A stretch of 64,000 nt of DNA from Panacagrimonas perspica (GTDB taxonomy: Bacteria; Pseudomonadota; Gammaproteobacteria; Nevskiales; Nevskiaceae). The notes under the pieces are model-generated. The model was not told the origin of the DNA. It saw only the letters and a list, made by a program, of their open reading frames with translations, and did no database searches. A program made the translations under genes and the position numbers. How positions within the stretch are numbered: the stretch's first letter is position 1; every line of letters starts with the position of its first letter. The DNA lies in assembly GCF_004364935.1 (NCBI RefSeq), contig NZ_SOBT01000009.1:902398-966397 (forward strand), given 5' to 3'. Of this stretch, positions 36,331 through 46,639 are shown one piece after another.

Positions 36331-36626
36331 CGATCGTCTGCGCCGGATCGTCGGCAGGGTTCCGACGACGCCGCAACGGAGGGACTTTCTCGCGGACCTT
36401 CCCTCGTCACGCGAACGTCATGCGATCCGTGAGCGGCGACTTGCACGGCAGCGCGATGGGCGCTTGCGTCGAGTCGTTATAGGGCGCGCACTAACACCCT
36501 CCCTGTTCTTCCGCCAAAGCGGTTGGCTTTGTCGTTACAATCCTGCCGACAAGGCTCGCCACACGACACCGGGACTCGGGCAGAGCCGCTCCAACGACGG
36601 ACGAGCGAATGACGGGAGAGGCAGCC
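36331..36626 (+). promoter_or_regulatory. Leader and probable promoter region of the nuo operon
   Basis: No gene is seen in these 296 bases. A TACAAT at 36536-36541 could be a -10 element, with transcription starting about 85 bases before nuoA. No convincing -35 is found at 17 bases, so the assignment is weak. Confidence 0.3.
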
Positions 36627-37031
36627 ATGTCAGCCGAAACGTGGGCTATCGCGGTCTATGTGACCGTGACGTTCGCGATCATCGGCATCATGCTGCTCGG
36701 CTCCTGGCTCCTCGGCGGTCGCGCCTGGGGCCGCGCAAAGGAAGAGCCGTTCGAGTCCGGTGTGCTGGGCGCCGGGTCCACGCGCCTTCGTCTGTCGGCC
36801 AAGTTCTACCTGGTCGCCATGTTTTTCGTGATCTTCGATCTCGAGGCGGTATTCCTGTTCGCCTGGGCGATCAGCGTGCGCGAGTCGGGCTGGCCGGGTT
36901 TCATCGAGGCGCTGGTCTTCATCTCCATCCTGGTCGCCAGCCTGGCGTACCTGTGGCGTATCGGCGGGCTCGAATGGGCTCCCGACGGGCGTCGCAAGCT
37001 TGCGCAACGCGACAAAGCCAATCCGGCCTGA
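36627..37031 (+). CDS. nuoA: NADH-quinone oxidoreductase subunit A
   Basis: A 134-residue membrane subunit with three helices, the second containing [21 protein letters not shown], the family landmark with acidic residues Asp-Leu-Glu near the quinone channel. The loop EPFESGV, with the conserved Glu-Ser-Gly, precedes it. The ATG at 36627 is chosen over 36609 since MSAETW is typical and an AGGCAG-like site precedes it. First gene of a 13-gene operon in the E. coli order. Confidence 0.95.
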   Translation: MSAETWAIAVYVTVTFAIIGIMLLGSWLLGGRAWGRAKEEPFESGVLGAGSTRLRLSAKFYLVAMFFVIFDLEAVFLFAWAISVRESGWPGFIEALVFISILVASLAYLWRIGGLEWAPDGRRKLAQRDKANPA

Positions 37032-37063
37032 TTCCCAACGAGACGGCCAGCACTTCGCAAGCC

Positions 37064-37732
37064 ATGGAATACACGCTCACACGGATCGATCCGAACAAGC
37101 AGACGTACCCGATGCAGCAGCGTTCCACCGGGCCGGACCCGATGGAGACGCAGGTGCACAAGAACGTCTTCCTCGGAAAGCTCGAAACGATGATGCACGG
37201 CGCCGTCAACTGGGGCCGCAAGAATTCGATCTGGCCGTACAACTTCGGCCTGTCCTGCTGCTACGTGGAGATGGCGACGGCGTTCACGCCCACGCACGAT
37301 CTCGCACGCTTCGGCGCCGAGGTCATCCGTGCGTCGCCGCGCCAGGCCGATCTGATGGTCGTGGCCGGCACCTGCTTCATCAAGATGGCCCCCGTCGTGC
37401 AGCGGCTGTACGAGCAGATGCTCGAGCCCAAGTGGGTCATCTGCATGGGTGCCTGCGCCAATTCCGGCGGCATGTACGACATCTATTCGGTGGTGCAGGG
37501 CGTCGACAAGTTCCTGCCGGTGGACGTCTACATCCCGGGCTGCCCGCCGCGTCCCGAAGCCTTTCTGCAGGCCCTGGGCCTGCTGCAGGACTCGATCGGC
37601 AAGGAACGCCGGCCGCTGTCGTGGGTCGTGGGTGAGCAGGGCATCTACAAGGCGAACATGCCGGCCCAGCGCGACCTGAAGCACGCCGAGCGCGTCGCGC
37701 AGACGGTTCTTCGCACTCCGGATTCCGTCTGA
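37064..37732 (+). CDS. nuoB: NADH-quinone oxidoreductase subunit B
   Basis: A 222-residue peripheral subunit that holds cluster N2, the last 4Fe-4S centre before quinone. The ligands are visible: tandem Cys65-Cys66 (GLSCCYVEM), Cys131 ([12 protein letters not shown]) and Cys160 ([10 protein letters not shown]). Start at ATG 37064, 32 bases after nuoA; the open frame upstream is not part of the protein. It ends 3 bases before nuoCD. Confidence 0.97.
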   Translation: MEYTLTRIDPNKQTYPMQQRSTGPDPMETQVHKNVFLGKLETMMHGAVNWGRKNSIWPYNFGLSCCYVEMATAFTPTHDLARFGAEVIRASPRQADLMVVAGTCFIKMAPVVQRLYEQMLEPKWVICMGACANSGGMYDIYSVVQGVDKFLPVDVYIPGCPPRPEAFLQALGLLQDSIGKERRPLSWVVGEQGIYKANMPAQRDLKHAERVAQTVLRTPDSV

Positions 37733-37735
37733 CCG

Positions 37736-39529
37736 ATGGCTGACGACGCCGCACCGAACACGGGCCTCCAGCACGACATCGTGCGCGAGGTCTATCGCCG
37801 TTTCGGCGAGGGCGAGTTCCGCTTCCAGGCCACGATCGATGGCATGCCGACCCTGTGGGTCGAGGCCGGCCGCATCCTCGACGTCCTCAAGTTCCTGAAG
37901 AGCGAGGTCCAGCGTCCGTACCGGATGCTGTTCGACCTGACCGCCATCGACGAGCGCGTGCGCAAGCACCGCGACGGCCAGCCGGCCAGCGACTTCACGG
38001 TGGTCTATCACCTGCTGTCGATCGATCGCTGCAATGCCAAGGAACTCGCGGGCGGCGACATTCGCCTGAAGGTCGGCCTCGTCGGCGAAAAGCCGGAGTG
38101 CCCGTCCTGCATTTCCATCTTCAAGAACGCCAACTGGTACGAGCGCGAAGCCTGGGACCTGTTCGGCGTGGTCTTCACCGGTCACCCGAACCTGCGCCGC
38201 ATCCTGCTGCCGCCGCGTTGGGAAGGTCATCCGGGACGCAAGGATTATCCGGCGCGCGCCACCGAGTTCGATCCGTTCCTGCTCGACCAGATGCGCCAGG
38301 ACCTCGACCAGGAAGCGCTGCTGTTCAAGCCCGAGGAATGGGGCATGCAGCGGTCCTCCGGGGATGTGGACTTCATGTTCCTGAACCTGGGGCCGAACCA
38401 TCCGAGCGCGCACGGTGCCTTCCGCATCGTGCTGCAGCTGGATGGCGAGGAGATCGTGGATTGCGTGCCGGACATCGGCTACCACCACCGCGGTGCCGAG
38501 AAGATGGCCGAGCGCCAGTCCTGGCACACGTTCATCCCGTACACCGATCGCATCGACTATCTCGGCGGGGTGATGAACAACCTGCCGTACGTGATGAACG
38601 TCGAGAAGCTCGCCGGCATCACGGTGCCGGATCGCGTCAAGACGATCCGCGTGATGATGTCCGAGTTCTTCCGCATCACCTCGCACCTGCTGTTCTACGG
38701 CACCTACTGCCAGGACGTCGGTGCGATGAGCCCGGTGTTCTTCATGTTCGTGGACCGGCAGAAGGCCTACGACGTGATCGAAGCCGTCACCGGTTTTCGC
38801 ATGCATCCGGCGTGGTTCCGTATCGGCGGACTGGCGCACGATCTTCCGAACGGCTGGGAGCGCAAGGTCAAGGAGTTCATCGACTGGCTGCGGCCGCGCA
38901 TGGACGAATACGAGAAGGCCGCGCTCAAGAACGCCGTGCTGGTCACGCGTTCCAAGGGCGTTGCCGCCTACGACGCGGCCGAGGCGCAGGAGTGGGGCGT
39001 CACCGGTCCGGGGCTGCGTGCCGCGGGCGTGAACTTCGACTACCGCAAGGCGCGTCCGTACTCCGGTTACGAGAACTTCGACTTCGAAGTGCCGCTCGCG
39101 GACGTCAGTGACGTCTACACGCGCGGTTGCCTGCGTGCAGAGGAAATCCGCCAGTCGCTGCGCATCATCGAGCAGTGCATGAACAACATGCCCGCGGGTC
39201 CGTTCAAGGCGGATCACCCGCTGACCTGTCCGCCGCCGAAGGAACGCGCGCTGCACGACATCGAAACGCTGATCACGCACTTCCTGGGCGTGAGCTGGGG
39301 CCCGATCATGCCGCCGGGCGAATCGACGACGATCATCGAGGCGACCAAAGGCCTTAACAGCTACTACTCGGTGGCCGACGGCAGCACGACGTCGTATCGC
39401 ACGCGCATCCGCACGCCGAGCTTTGCGCACCTGCAACAGATTCCGGCGGCGATCAACGGGCACATGATCCCGGACCTGATCGCCTACATCGCGTCCATCG
39501 ATTTCGTGATGGCGGACGTGGATCGCTAG
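37736..39529 (+). CDS. nuoCD: NADH-quinone oxidoreductase subunits C and D, fused
   Basis: A 597-residue single chain: NuoC domain at about 12-195 ([22 protein letters not shown] is its hallmark) joined by a short linker to a NuoD domain at about 210-597 ([42 protein letters not shown]). Fusion of C and D is the E. coli arrangement and is not found in alphaproteobacteria or most betaproteobacteria. NuoD forms the quinone pocket with NuoB; the conserved His in HPSAHG and the C-terminal VMADVDR ending are present. A long minus-strand ORF here is a shadow caused by high GC. Confidence 0.97.
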   Translation: MADDAAPNTGLQHDIVREVYRRFGEGEFRFQATIDGMPTLWVEAGRILDVLKFLKSEVQRPYRMLFDLTAIDERVRKHRDGQPASDFTVVYHLLSIDRCNAKELAGGDIRLKVGLVGEKPECPSCISIFKNANWYEREAWDLFGVVFTGHPNLRRILLPPRWEGHPGRKDYPARATEFDPFLLDQMRQDLDQEALLFKPEEWGMQRSSGDVDFMFLNLGPNHPSAHGAFRIVLQLDGEEIVDCVPDIGYHHRGAEKMAERQSWHTFIPYTDRIDYLGGVMNNLPYVMNVEKLAGITVPDRVKTIRVMMSEFFRITSHLLFYGTYCQDVGAMSPVFFMFVDRQKAYDVIEAVTGFRMHPAWFRIGGLAHDLPNGWERKVKEFIDWLRPRMDEYEKAALKNAVLVTRSKGVAAYDAAEAQEWGVTGPGLRAAGVNFDYRKARPYSGYENFDFEVPLADVSDVYTRGCLRAEEIRQSLRIIEQCMNNMPAGPFKADHPLTCPPPKERALHDIETLITHFLGVSWGPIMPPGESTTIIEATKGLNSYYSVADGSTTSYRTRIRTPSFAHLQQIPAAINGHMIPDLIAYIASIDFVMADVDR

Positions 39530-39534
39530 AGGCC

Positions 39535-40053
39535 ATGCAGAAAGAAACCGTCATCAAGCTCGCTGATCTCGGAAAGGCGCCGCCGTTCGCGCTGAGCGAC
39601 GCGGAGCGTCACGAGATCGAGGAAGAGATTCACCATTATCCGGACAGCCGCGCCGCGAGCATCGGTGCGCTGAAGATCGTGCAGAAACACCGCGGCTGGG
39701 TGCCGGACGCGGCGATCCCGCAGATCGCGAAGATGATCGGCAGCGATGCCGCCGATCTCGAAGGCGTGGCCACGTTCTACAGCCTGATCTTCCGTCAGCC
39801 GGTCGGTCGCCATGTGATCACGGTGTGCGACAGCATCTCCTGCCATCTGACCGGCTACGACGAGCTCAAGACCGCGCTCGAAGCCAAGCTCGGCATCCGC
39901 TACGGCCAGACCACGCCGGACCAGCGCTTCACGTTGCTGAACATCTGCTGCCTCGGCGCCTGCGACCGCGGTCCGACGATGATGATCGACGAGGATCTGC
40001 ACGGCGACGTCGATCCCGCGGGTCTCGACCAGATTCTCGGAGCGTACTCGTGA
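39535..40053 (+). CDS. nuoE: NADH-quinone oxidoreductase subunit E
   Basis: A 172-residue subunit carrying the 2Fe-2S cluster N1a. Ligands are Cys98 and Cys103 ([11 protein letters not shown]) and Cys139 and Cys143 (CLGACDRGP). The N-terminal helical domain ([15 protein letters not shown]) packs on NuoF. It ends in a GTGA overlap with nuoF, consistent with stoichiometric synthesis of the electron-input module. Confidence 0.97.
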   Translation: MQKETVIKLADLGKAPPFALSDAERHEIEEEIHHYPDSRAASIGALKIVQKHRGWVPDAAIPQIAKMIGSDAADLEGVATFYSLIFRQPVGRHVITVCDSISCHLTGYDELKTALEAKLGIRYGQTTPDQRFTLLNICCLGACDRGPTMMIDEDLHGDVDPAGLDQILGAYS

Positions 40054-41369
40054 GCAAGATCAGCGCCGAGACGCACCCGCTGACGTACACGATCGATGCC
40101 GCGCGCGGTCCGCTCGATCTGAAGGGTTACGAGAAGGCCAACGGCTACGCGGGTTTGCGCAAGGCGGTGAAGGACTTCAAGCCGCAGGAAGTGCAGTCGC
40201 GCGTCAAGGACGCCAACCTGCGCGGTCGTGGCGGTGCGGGCTTCCCGACCGGCATCAAGTGGAGCCTGGTTCCGATGGGACCGGATGCGGGCGCGAAGTA
40301 TCTCGTCTGCAATGCCGACGAGATGGAGCCCGGCACGTTCAAGGACCGCCTGCTGATGGAGCAGGCGCCGCACCTGATGGTGGAGTCGATGATCACGGCC
40401 GCGTACGCGATCGGCGCGTGCACCGGCTACATCTTCCTGCGCGGCGAATACGTCGTGGCTGCAGCGAACCTCAACAAGGCGCTGGCCGAGGCGCGCGCCG
40501 CCGGCCTGCTGGGCAAGAACATTCTGGGCACCGGCTGGGACTACGACTGCTTCGTCCACACCGGCGCCGGCCGCTACATCTGCGGCGAAGAGACCGCGCT
40601 GATCAATTCGCTGGAAGGCAAGCGCGCCAATCCGCGTGCCAAGCCGCCGTTCCCGCAGATCAGCGGCCTGTGGGGCCGTCCGACGGTGGTCAACAACGTC
40701 GAGACGCTCTGCAACATCCCGTCGATCGTGTTGAACGGCGGCGACTGGTTCAAGGGATTGAGCCAGGGCAAGACCAAGGATGGCGGCACCAAGCTGTACG
40801 GCTGCTCGGGTCGCGCCAACAAGCCCGGATGTTGGGAACTGCCGTTCGGCACGACCACGCGCGAGATCCTGGAAGTGCACGCCGGTGGCATGAAAGGCGG
40901 CAAGAAGCTCAAGGCCTGGTTGCCGGGCGGCGCTTCGACCGACTTCCTGATGCCCGAGCATCTCGACCTGCCGATGGATTTCGACACGATCTCCAAGGCC
41001 GGTTCGCGCATGGGCACGGGACTGATCACCGTCGTTGCGGAAGACCAGAGCATGGTGTCCGCGGTGCGCAACCTCGAAGAGTTCTTCGCACGCGAGTCCT
41101 GCGGCTGGTGCACGCCTTGCCGTGACGGACTGCCGTGGTCGGTGCGCATCCTGCGCGCCATCGAGAACGGTGAAGGCCGGCCGGGCGACATCGAAAAGCT
41201 GATGACGCTGACCAAGCAGCTCGGTCCCGGTCGCACGTTCTGCGCGCATGCGCCGGGCGCGATGGAGCCGCTGCAGTCGGCGATCAAGTATTTCCGTGGC
41301 GAGTTCGAGGCCGGAATTCGTGGGGCTGCTGTGACGGCTGCGCCCGCGACGGCTGCCGTTCGCGGCTGA
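40050..41369 (+). CDS. nuoF: NADH-quinone oxidoreductase subunit F (NADH/FMN-binding)
   Basis: A 439-residue subunit that oxidises NADH through FMN and passes electrons to 4Fe-4S cluster N3. The glycine-rich [14 protein letters not shown] motif binds NADH/FMN; the acidic [14 protein letters not shown] follows. N3 ligands are Cys351, Cys354 and Cys357 ([11 protein letters not shown]) plus Cys398 ([11 protein letters not shown]). GTG start at 40050 overlaps the nuoE stop. A 178-base gap with an inverted-repeat element separates it from nuoG. Confidence 0.97.
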   Translation: MSKISAETHPLTYTIDAARGPLDLKGYEKANGYAGLRKAVKDFKPQEVQSRVKDANLRGRGGAGFPTGIKWSLVPMGPDAGAKYLVCNADEMEPGTFKDRLLMEQAPHLMVESMITAAYAIGACTGYIFLRGEYVVAAANLNKALAEARAAGLLGKNILGTGWDYDCFVHTGAGRYICGEETALINSLEGKRANPRAKPPFPQISGLWGRPTVVNNVETLCNIPSIVLNGGDWFKGLSQGKTKDGGTKLYGCSGRANKPGCWELPFGTTTREILEVHAGGMKGGKKLKAWLPGGASTDFLMPEHLDLPMDFDTISKAGSRMGTGLITVVAEDQSMVSAVRNLEEFFARESCGWCTPCRDGLPWSVRILRAIENGEGRPGDIEKLMTLTKQLGPGRTFCAHAPGAMEPLQSAIKYFRGEFEAGIRGAAVTAAPATAAVRG

Positions 41370-41382
41370 TGATTCAAAGAAG

Positions 41383-41520
41383 GGCTAACGCAAAGGCGCA
41401 AAGGAAAAGATGAAGCAAAGGACGCAAAGGGAGATGGATGAAAGGAGTCGCGACATGTGCGCGGAGCGCCCGTTTTCATCTTTGCGTCCTTTCTTTTCCC
41501 TTTGCGCCTTCGCGTTAGCC
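41383..41520. repeat. 138-bp imperfect inverted-repeat element, copy 2, inside the nuo operon
   Basis: The outer arms GGCTAACGCAAAGGCGCAAAGG (41383-41404) and its near reverse complement at 41499-41520 pair well, and inner copies of GGACGCAAAG occur in both orientations. It shares ACGCAAAGGACGCAAAGG-type units with the element at 27561-27690. It is located wholly between the nuoF stop and the nuoG start, so the transcript would carry a long hairpin. Confidence 0.8.
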
Positions 41521-41547
41521 GTTGCCGTTCCGGCGGAGCAAGACTAG

Positions 41548-44244
41548 ATGGCCAAGATTCACGTCGACGGCAAGGACTACGAGGTCAGCGGCAGCGACAA
41601 CCTGCTGCAGGCCTGCCTGTCGCTCGGACTCGATATTCCGTATTTCTGCTGGCACCCGGCGCTGGGCAGCGTCGGCGCCTGCCGTCAGTGCGCGGTCAAG
41701 CAGTACCGTGACGAGAACGACAAGAACGGCCGCATCGTGATGTCGTGCATGACGCAGGCGCAGGACAACATGTACATCTCCATCGCGGACGGCGAAGCCG
41801 CCGAGTTCCGCGAGGCGATCATCGAGTTCCTGATGACCAACCACCCGCACGACTGCCCGGTCTGCGAAGAGGGCGGTCACTGTCATCTGCAGGACATGAC
41901 GGTGATGACGCGGCATCACTCGCGTTCGTACCGTTTCGACAAGCGCACCCATCTCAACCAGGACCTCGGGCCCTTCATCGGCCACGAGATGAACCGCTGC
42001 ATCTCCTGCTATCGCTGTGTTCGCTACTACCGCGATTACGCCGGTGGCACGGACCTGGGCGTGTACGGCGCGGCGTCCAACGTTTACTTCGGCCGCGTCG
42101 AGGATGGCGTGCTGGAGAACGAATTCAGCGGCAACCTCACCGAGGTCTGCCCGACCGGTGTCTTCACCGACAAGACGCACTCCGACAAGTACGTGCGCAA
42201 GTGGGACATGCAGTTCGCGCCCAGCATCTGCTCGGGCTGTTCGGTGGGTTGCAACGTGTCGCCGGGCGAACGCTACGGTGAAGTGCGCCGCATCGAGAAC
42301 CGCTACCACGGCGCGCTCAACGGCTACTTCCTCTGCGATCGCGGCCGCTTCGGTTACGGCTATACCAATCGCAAGGATCGTCCGAAGCACCCGGTGCTGA
42401 AGGTCGAGGGCAAGTTCAAGATCGTGTCGGGCGAAACCGGCACGGAACAGGTTCGCGCCATCGTTTCAGGCGCATCGAGAATTCTCGGCATCGGTTCGCC
42501 GCGCGCCTCGCTGGAAGCGAATTTCGCGCTGCGCAGCGTCGTCGGGGCGGATCGCTTCAACAGCGGTGTCGCCTCGCACGAGCACGAACTGGTCAAGCTC
42601 GCGAGCAGCATCCTGCGAGGGCCGCTCGGCGCTTCGACGATCCGCGGCATGGAAGACGCCGATTGCGTGCTGGTGTTGGGCGAGGATCTGACGCAGACCG
42701 CACCGCGTGTCGCACTGGGCATTCGTCAGGCCGCGCGCGGCAAGATGATCACCGAGGGCGCGAAGAAGAACATTCCGGAGTGGCAGGTCATCGCGCTCGC
42801 GGACCTCGTGCAGCAGGCCAGGAACCCGGTGTTCGTCGCGACCCCGGAAGTTTCGCGGCTCGACGACGTGGCTACTGCCACGTATCGCGCGTCGCCGGAT
42901 GCGATCGCGAAACTCGGCTTTGCGATTGCGCATCGACTCGACGCCGGCGCGCCAGTGGCAGCGGGTCTCGACGAGGCCACCGCCAAGCTCGCGGATCAGG
43001 TCGCCGCTGCACTGGGCGCGGCCACCAAGCCGCTGATCGTGTCGGGCTGCGGCGCGGGATCCACCGCCGTGATCCAGGCCGCGGCCAATATCGCGTGGGC
43101 GCTCAAGAAGGCGGACAAGACGGTCGGACTGTCCTTGCCGCTGCCGGAAGCCAACAGCATGGGCCTGTCGCTGTTCGACGCGCCGGCGCTGGAAGCCGCA
43201 CTCGAAGCCTGCACCAATGGCGAGGTCGATGTGCTGGTGGTGGTCGAGAACGATCTCTATCGCCACGCGCCGAAAGCCGTCGTCGATGCCGCGCTCGCCA
43301 AGACCCGCCTGATCGTCGTCGATCACCAGCAGACCGATACGGCGCAGCGCGCCGATCTGCTGCTGCCGGCCGGAACGGTCTACGAGACCGACGGCACGTT
43401 CGTGAATTTCGAAGGCCGCGCACAGCGCTATTTCCAGGTCTTCGATCCGGCTTACTACGACCGCACCGTGGCGCTGAAGGATTCCTGGCGCTGGGCCGCG
43501 GACATGAACGAGTCGCTCGGCTGGAACGTTCTCGACGACGTGACCGCCGCCTGCGCGCAATCGCTGCCGCAGTTCGCCGTGATCACCGAGACCGCACCCA
43601 ACGCCAAGTTCCGCCTGAAGGGCATGAAGCTGGCGCGTGCGTCGCATCGGCAGTCCGGCCGCACTGCGATGCGCGCCAACCTGTCGGTGCACGAGCCGCG
43701 CGCCACGCAGGACGCCGACTCGGCGCTGGCCTTCTCGATGGAAGGCGCCAACGGTTCGATGTCGATGGAACGTCCGTCCGAACTGCTGCCGTTTGCCTGG
43801 GCGCCGGGCTGGAATTCGCCGCAGGCATGGAACAAGTTCCAGGCTGAAGTCGGCGGCGAGATGAAGGGTGGCGACTCCGGCGAGCCAGTGCTGGTCACCG
43901 ACGCCTCCATCGTCCCGACCTATTTCGCGCCCGCGGTTTCCGGTTCTTCGAAGGACCTGCGCGTGGTGCCGCTGCATCACATCTTCGGTTCGGAAGAACA
44001 GAGCGCACGTTCCGAAGTGATTCGCGGACGTTCGCCCGCCGCCTACGTGGCGCTGAGCCGTGCGGACGCCGAGCGTCTGGGCGTGAGCACCAGCGCGAAG
44101 GTCAGCGTGGACGGAGCCAGCGCGACGTTGCCGGTTCGCATCAGCGACGTGCTCGCGGCAGGCTCGGTCGGCCTGCCGGTGGGATTGCCCGGCGTCCCGT
44201 TCGCGGCGCCCGGTAGCGTGATCAGCGTGGGAGCCGCCGGATGA
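41548..44244 (+). CDS. nuoG: NADH-quinone oxidoreductase subunit G
   Basis: An 898-residue iron-sulfur subunit (E. coli 908). The N-terminal 2Fe-2S domain has Cys34, Cys45, Cys48 and Cys67 (cluster N1b). The His-Cys domain ([18 protein letters not shown]) and [17 protein letters not shown] follow for N5 and N4. A further Cx2Cx3Cx27C motif at Cys228, 231, 235 and 263 (CSGCSVGC) would bind cluster N7, which E. coli and Thermus keep but mitochondria lack. The rest is a molybdopterin-oxidoreductase-like domain. It overlaps nuoH by ATGA. Confidence 0.96.
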   Translation: MAKIHVDGKDYEVSGSDNLLQACLSLGLDIPYFCWHPALGSVGACRQCAVKQYRDENDKNGRIVMSCMTQAQDNMYISIADGEAAEFREAIIEFLMTNHPHDCPVCEEGGHCHLQDMTVMTRHHSRSYRFDKRTHLNQDLGPFIGHEMNRCISCYRCVRYYRDYAGGTDLGVYGAASNVYFGRVEDGVLENEFSGNLTEVCPTGVFTDKTHSDKYVRKWDMQFAPSICSGCSVGCNVSPGERYGEVRRIENRYHGALNGYFLCDRGRFGYGYTNRKDRPKHPVLKVEGKFKIVSGETGTEQVRAIVSGASRILGIGSPRASLEANFALRSVVGADRFNSGVASHEHELVKLASSILRGPLGASTIRGMEDADCVLVLGEDLTQTAPRVALGIRQAARGKMITEGAKKNIPEWQVIALADLVQQARNPVFVATPEVSRLDDVATATYRASPDAIAKLGFAIAHRLDAGAPVAAGLDEATAKLADQVAAALGAATKPLIVSGCGAGSTAVIQAAANIAWALKKADKTVGLSLPLPEANSMGLSLFDAPALEAALEACTNGEVDVLVVVENDLYRHAPKAVVDAALAKTRLIVVDHQQTDTAQRADLLLPAGTVYETDGTFVNFEGRAQRYFQVFDPAYYDRTVALKDSWRWAADMNESLGWNVLDDVTAACAQSLPQFAVITETAPNAKFRLKGMKLARASHRQSGRTAMRANLSVHEPRATQDADSALAFSMEGANGSMSMERPSELLPFAWAPGWNSPQAWNKFQAEVGGEMKGGDSGEPVLVTDASIVPTYFAPAVSGSSKDLRVVPLHHIFGSEEQSARSEVIRGRSPAAYVALSRADAERLGVSTSAKVSVDGASATLPVRISDVLAAGSVGLPVGLPGVPFAAPGSVISVGAAG

Positions 44245-45260
44245 CGCTGCCGTCCTGGATCACGCAGGAGACGATCGACACCGCCATCAAGTCGGTGCAG
44301 GCGGTCGTGATCCTCGTCGGCATGGTGGTGGTCTCGGCCTGGATGATCTGGCTCGAGCGTCGCCTGCTGGCGCTGTGGCAGGACCGCTACGGTCCGAACC
44401 GCGTCGGTCCGTTCGGGCTCGGGCAGGTCATCGCGGACATGCTCAAGATCTTCTTCAAGGAAGACTGGACGCCGCCGTTCGCGGACAAGGCGATGTTCTG
44501 GATCGCGCCGGCCATCGCGATGGCGATGATGATCCTCGGCTTCATGATCATTCCGCTCGGCGACACCTTGTGGATCGCCGATCTCAACATCGGACTGCTG
44601 TTCTTCCTGGCCATCGCGGGCCTCGCGGTCTACGCGGTGATCCTGGGCGGTTGGGCCAGCAACTCGAAGTACTCGCTGCTCGGCGGCGTGCGCTCCACGG
44701 CGCAGACCATCAGCTACGAAGTCTTCATGGGCATCTCGCTGATGGGGGTGGTGATGCAGGCCGGCTCGTTCAACCTGCGCGAGATCGTGCACGCGCAGCA
44801 GGAGCAGGTCTGGTTCGTCGTCACGCAGCTCCTGGGCTTCATCGTCTGGGTGCCGGCGGCGCTGGCGGTGACGCACCGCACGCCGTTCGATCTGCCGGAA
44901 GCCGAACAGGAGCTCGTGCAGGGCTACCACACCGAATATTCGAGCATGAAGTTCGGCATGTTCATGGTCAGCGAATACGTGGGCATCGTCATGGTGTCAG
45001 CGTTGACCACGACCTTGTTCTTCGGCGGCTGGGACGTGCCGTTCGTGGACAACGAGGGCTGGTTCCTGTCATTCCTGTCGTTCTCGGCCAAGACCTTCAT
45101 CTTCATGTGTTCCTACATCCTGGTGCGCGCGGCGCTGCCGCGACCGCGCTACGACCAGATCATGGCGGCCGGCTGGAAGGTGTGCCTGCCGATCTCCCTG
45201 ATCAACATGCTGGGCACCGCCGCCGTGATCCTGTGGCAGACGCCCGGAGCAAGCTCATGA
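44241..45260 (+). CDS. nuoH: NADH-quinone oxidoreductase subunit H
   Basis: A 339-residue membrane subunit with eight helices that joins the quinone site to the proton-pumping arm. Landmarks are [21 protein letters not shown] after helix 1, [13 protein letters not shown] in the centre, [27 protein letters not shown] with its acidic residues for the E-channel, and [14 protein letters not shown] near the C-terminus. Slightly longer than E. coli NuoH (325). It overlaps nuoI by ATGA. Confidence 0.96.
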   Translation: MTLPSWITQETIDTAIKSVQAVVILVGMVVVSAWMIWLERRLLALWQDRYGPNRVGPFGLGQVIADMLKIFFKEDWTPPFADKAMFWIAPAIAMAMMILGFMIIPLGDTLWIADLNIGLLFFLAIAGLAVYAVILGGWASNSKYSLLGGVRSTAQTISYEVFMGISLMGVVMQAGSFNLREIVHAQQEQVWFVVTQLLGFIVWVPAALAVTHRTPFDLPEAEQELVQGYHTEYSSMKFGMFMVSEYVGIVMVSALTTTLFFGGWDVPFVDNEGWFLSFLSFSAKTFIFMCSYILVRAALPRPRYDQIMAAGWKVCLPISLINMLGTAAVILWQTPGASS

Positions 45261-45796
45261 TCGGCAAAGTCCTTCACGGCATCTACACGCAGCTGCGAAG
45301 CATCGGCATGATCTTCATGCACAGCTTCCGCAAGCGCGACACCATCCAGTACCCGGAAGAGAAGCCTTACATTCCGCCGCGTTATCGCGGCCGCATCGTG
45401 CTGACGCGGGATCCGGACGGCGAAGAGCGCTGCGTTGCGTGCAACCTGTGTGCGGTGGCCTGCCCGGTCGGCTGCATCAGCCTGCAGAAGGCGGAGAAGG
45501 AAGACGGGCGCTGGTATCCCGAATTCTTCCGCATCAACTTCTCGCGCTGCATCTTCTGCGGTCTCTGCGAAGAGGCCTGCCCGACGACGGCGATCCAGCT
45601 CACGCCGGACTACGAGATGTGCGAGTACGACCGCCAGAATCTCGTCTACGAGAAGGAACACCTGACGATCAGCGGCCCCGGCAAGTATCCGGACTACAAC
45701 TTCTACCGCGTGGCGGGCATGGCGGTGAAGGACAAGCCCAAGGGCGCGGCGCTGAACGAAGCCAAGCCGATCAACGTCAAGAGCCTCTTGCCGTGA
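45257..45796 (+). CDS. nuoI: NADH-quinone oxidoreductase subunit I
   Basis: A 179-residue peripheral ferredoxin-like subunit with clusters N6a and N6b. Two 4Fe-4S motifs are visible: Cys59, 62, 65 and 69 ([12 protein letters not shown]) and Cys98, 101, 104 and 108 ([12 protein letters not shown]). The N-terminal helix rests on the membrane arm. It passes electrons from NuoG to NuoB. The stop overlaps the GTG of nuoJ. Confidence 0.96.
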   Translation: MIGKVLHGIYTQLRSIGMIFMHSFRKRDTIQYPEEKPYIPPRYRGRIVLTRDPDGEERCVACNLCAVACPVGCISLQKAEKEDGRWYPEFFRINFSRCIFCGLCEEACPTTAIQLTPDYEMCEYDRQNLVYEKEHLTISGPGKYPDYNFYRVAGMAVKDKPKGAALNEAKPINVKSLLP

Positions 45797-46290
45797 GCCT
45801 CCAGGACATCGCGTTCTACTTTTTCGGCTTCATCGCCGTGCTGTCGACGATCCTGGTGATCGTCAATCCCAACCCCGTGCACGGCCTGATGTATCTGGTC
45901 GTGTCGCTGCTGGCCGTGGCCAGCGTGTTCTTCTCGCTGGGTGCGCCGTTCGCGGCGATGCTCGAAGTGATCGTCTACGCCGGCGCCATCATGGTGCTGT
46001 TCGTGTTCGTCGTGATGATGCTCAACCTCGGCGAGTCCGTGATCCGGCAGGAACAGGCCTGGCTTCGACCCAGCACCTGGATCGGCCCGGGCATCCTGTG
46101 CGCGGCGCTGCTGTTCCCGATCCTGCGCTTGATGCTCGACGGGCATCACACGCCGGCCGGGCTGCGCGAGATCGGACCCAAGGAAGTGGGCATCGCGCTG
46201 TTTGGACCGTACCTGCTCGCCGTGGAACTGGCGTCGATGATGCTCACCGCGGGACTCGTCGCGGCGTATCACCTCGGCAAGCACGACTAG
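45793..46290 (+). CDS. nuoJ: NADH-quinone oxidoreductase subunit J
   Basis: A 165-residue membrane subunit with five helices. The helix [20 protein letters not shown] is the family landmark and contains the pi-bulge helix involved in coupling. It starts with GTG at 45793 in a GTGA overlap with nuoI. It is a little shorter than E. coli NuoJ (184), mainly at the C-terminus. Confidence 0.94.
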   Translation: MSLQDIAFYFFGFIAVLSTILVIVNPNPVHGLMYLVVSLLAVASVFFSLGAPFAAMLEVIVYAGAIMVLFVFVVMMLNLGESVIRQEQAWLRPSTWIGPGILCAALLFPILRLMLDGHHTPAGLREIGPKEVGIALFGPYLLAVELASMMLTAGLVAAYHLGKHD

Positions 46291-46314
46291 CTCACCAGAA
46301 GAAGAACGAAGGGA

Positions 46315-46632
46315 ATGACCGAAGCCGCCGGCATACCGATGGAGCATGGCCTCGCGCTGGCGGGCGTGTTGTTCACGCTCGGCCTGATGGGCCTGCTCGT
46401 GCGCCGCAACATCCTCTTCATGCTGATGTCGCTCGAGATCATGATGAACTCGGCGGCACTGGCCTTCGTCGTGGCCGGCAGCCGCTGGCAGCAGCCCGAC
46501 GGCCAGATCATGTTCATGATGATCATCACACTCGCGGCCTGCGAAGCCTGCGTGGGACTGGCGCTGCTGTTGCAGCTGTACCGCCGCTTCGGCTCGCTCG
46601 ACGTCGATGCCGCCTCCGAGATGAAGGGATAA
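46315..46632 (+). CDS. nuoK: NADH-quinone oxidoreductase subunit K
   Basis: A 105-residue, three-helix membrane subunit of the proton pathway. The conserved glutamates are in [15 protein letters not shown] (helix 2) and in [13 protein letters not shown] (helix 3). It begins 24 bases after nuoJ with a GAAGGGA ribosome site and ends 7 bases before nuoL. Confidence 0.95.
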   Translation: MTEAAGIPMEHGLALAGVLFTLGLMGLLVRRNILFMLMSLEIMMNSAALAFVVAGSRWQQPDGQIMFMMIITLAACEACVGLALLLQLYRRFGSLDVDAASEMKG

Positions 46633-46639
46633 GGCGACC

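Noticed and set aside
36806-39463. An 885-codon minus-strand ORF opposite nuoA-nuoD
   Set aside because: It is antisense to highly conserved complex I genes. Its Arg/His/Asp-rich composition is typical of reverse-frame reading of high-GC genes.
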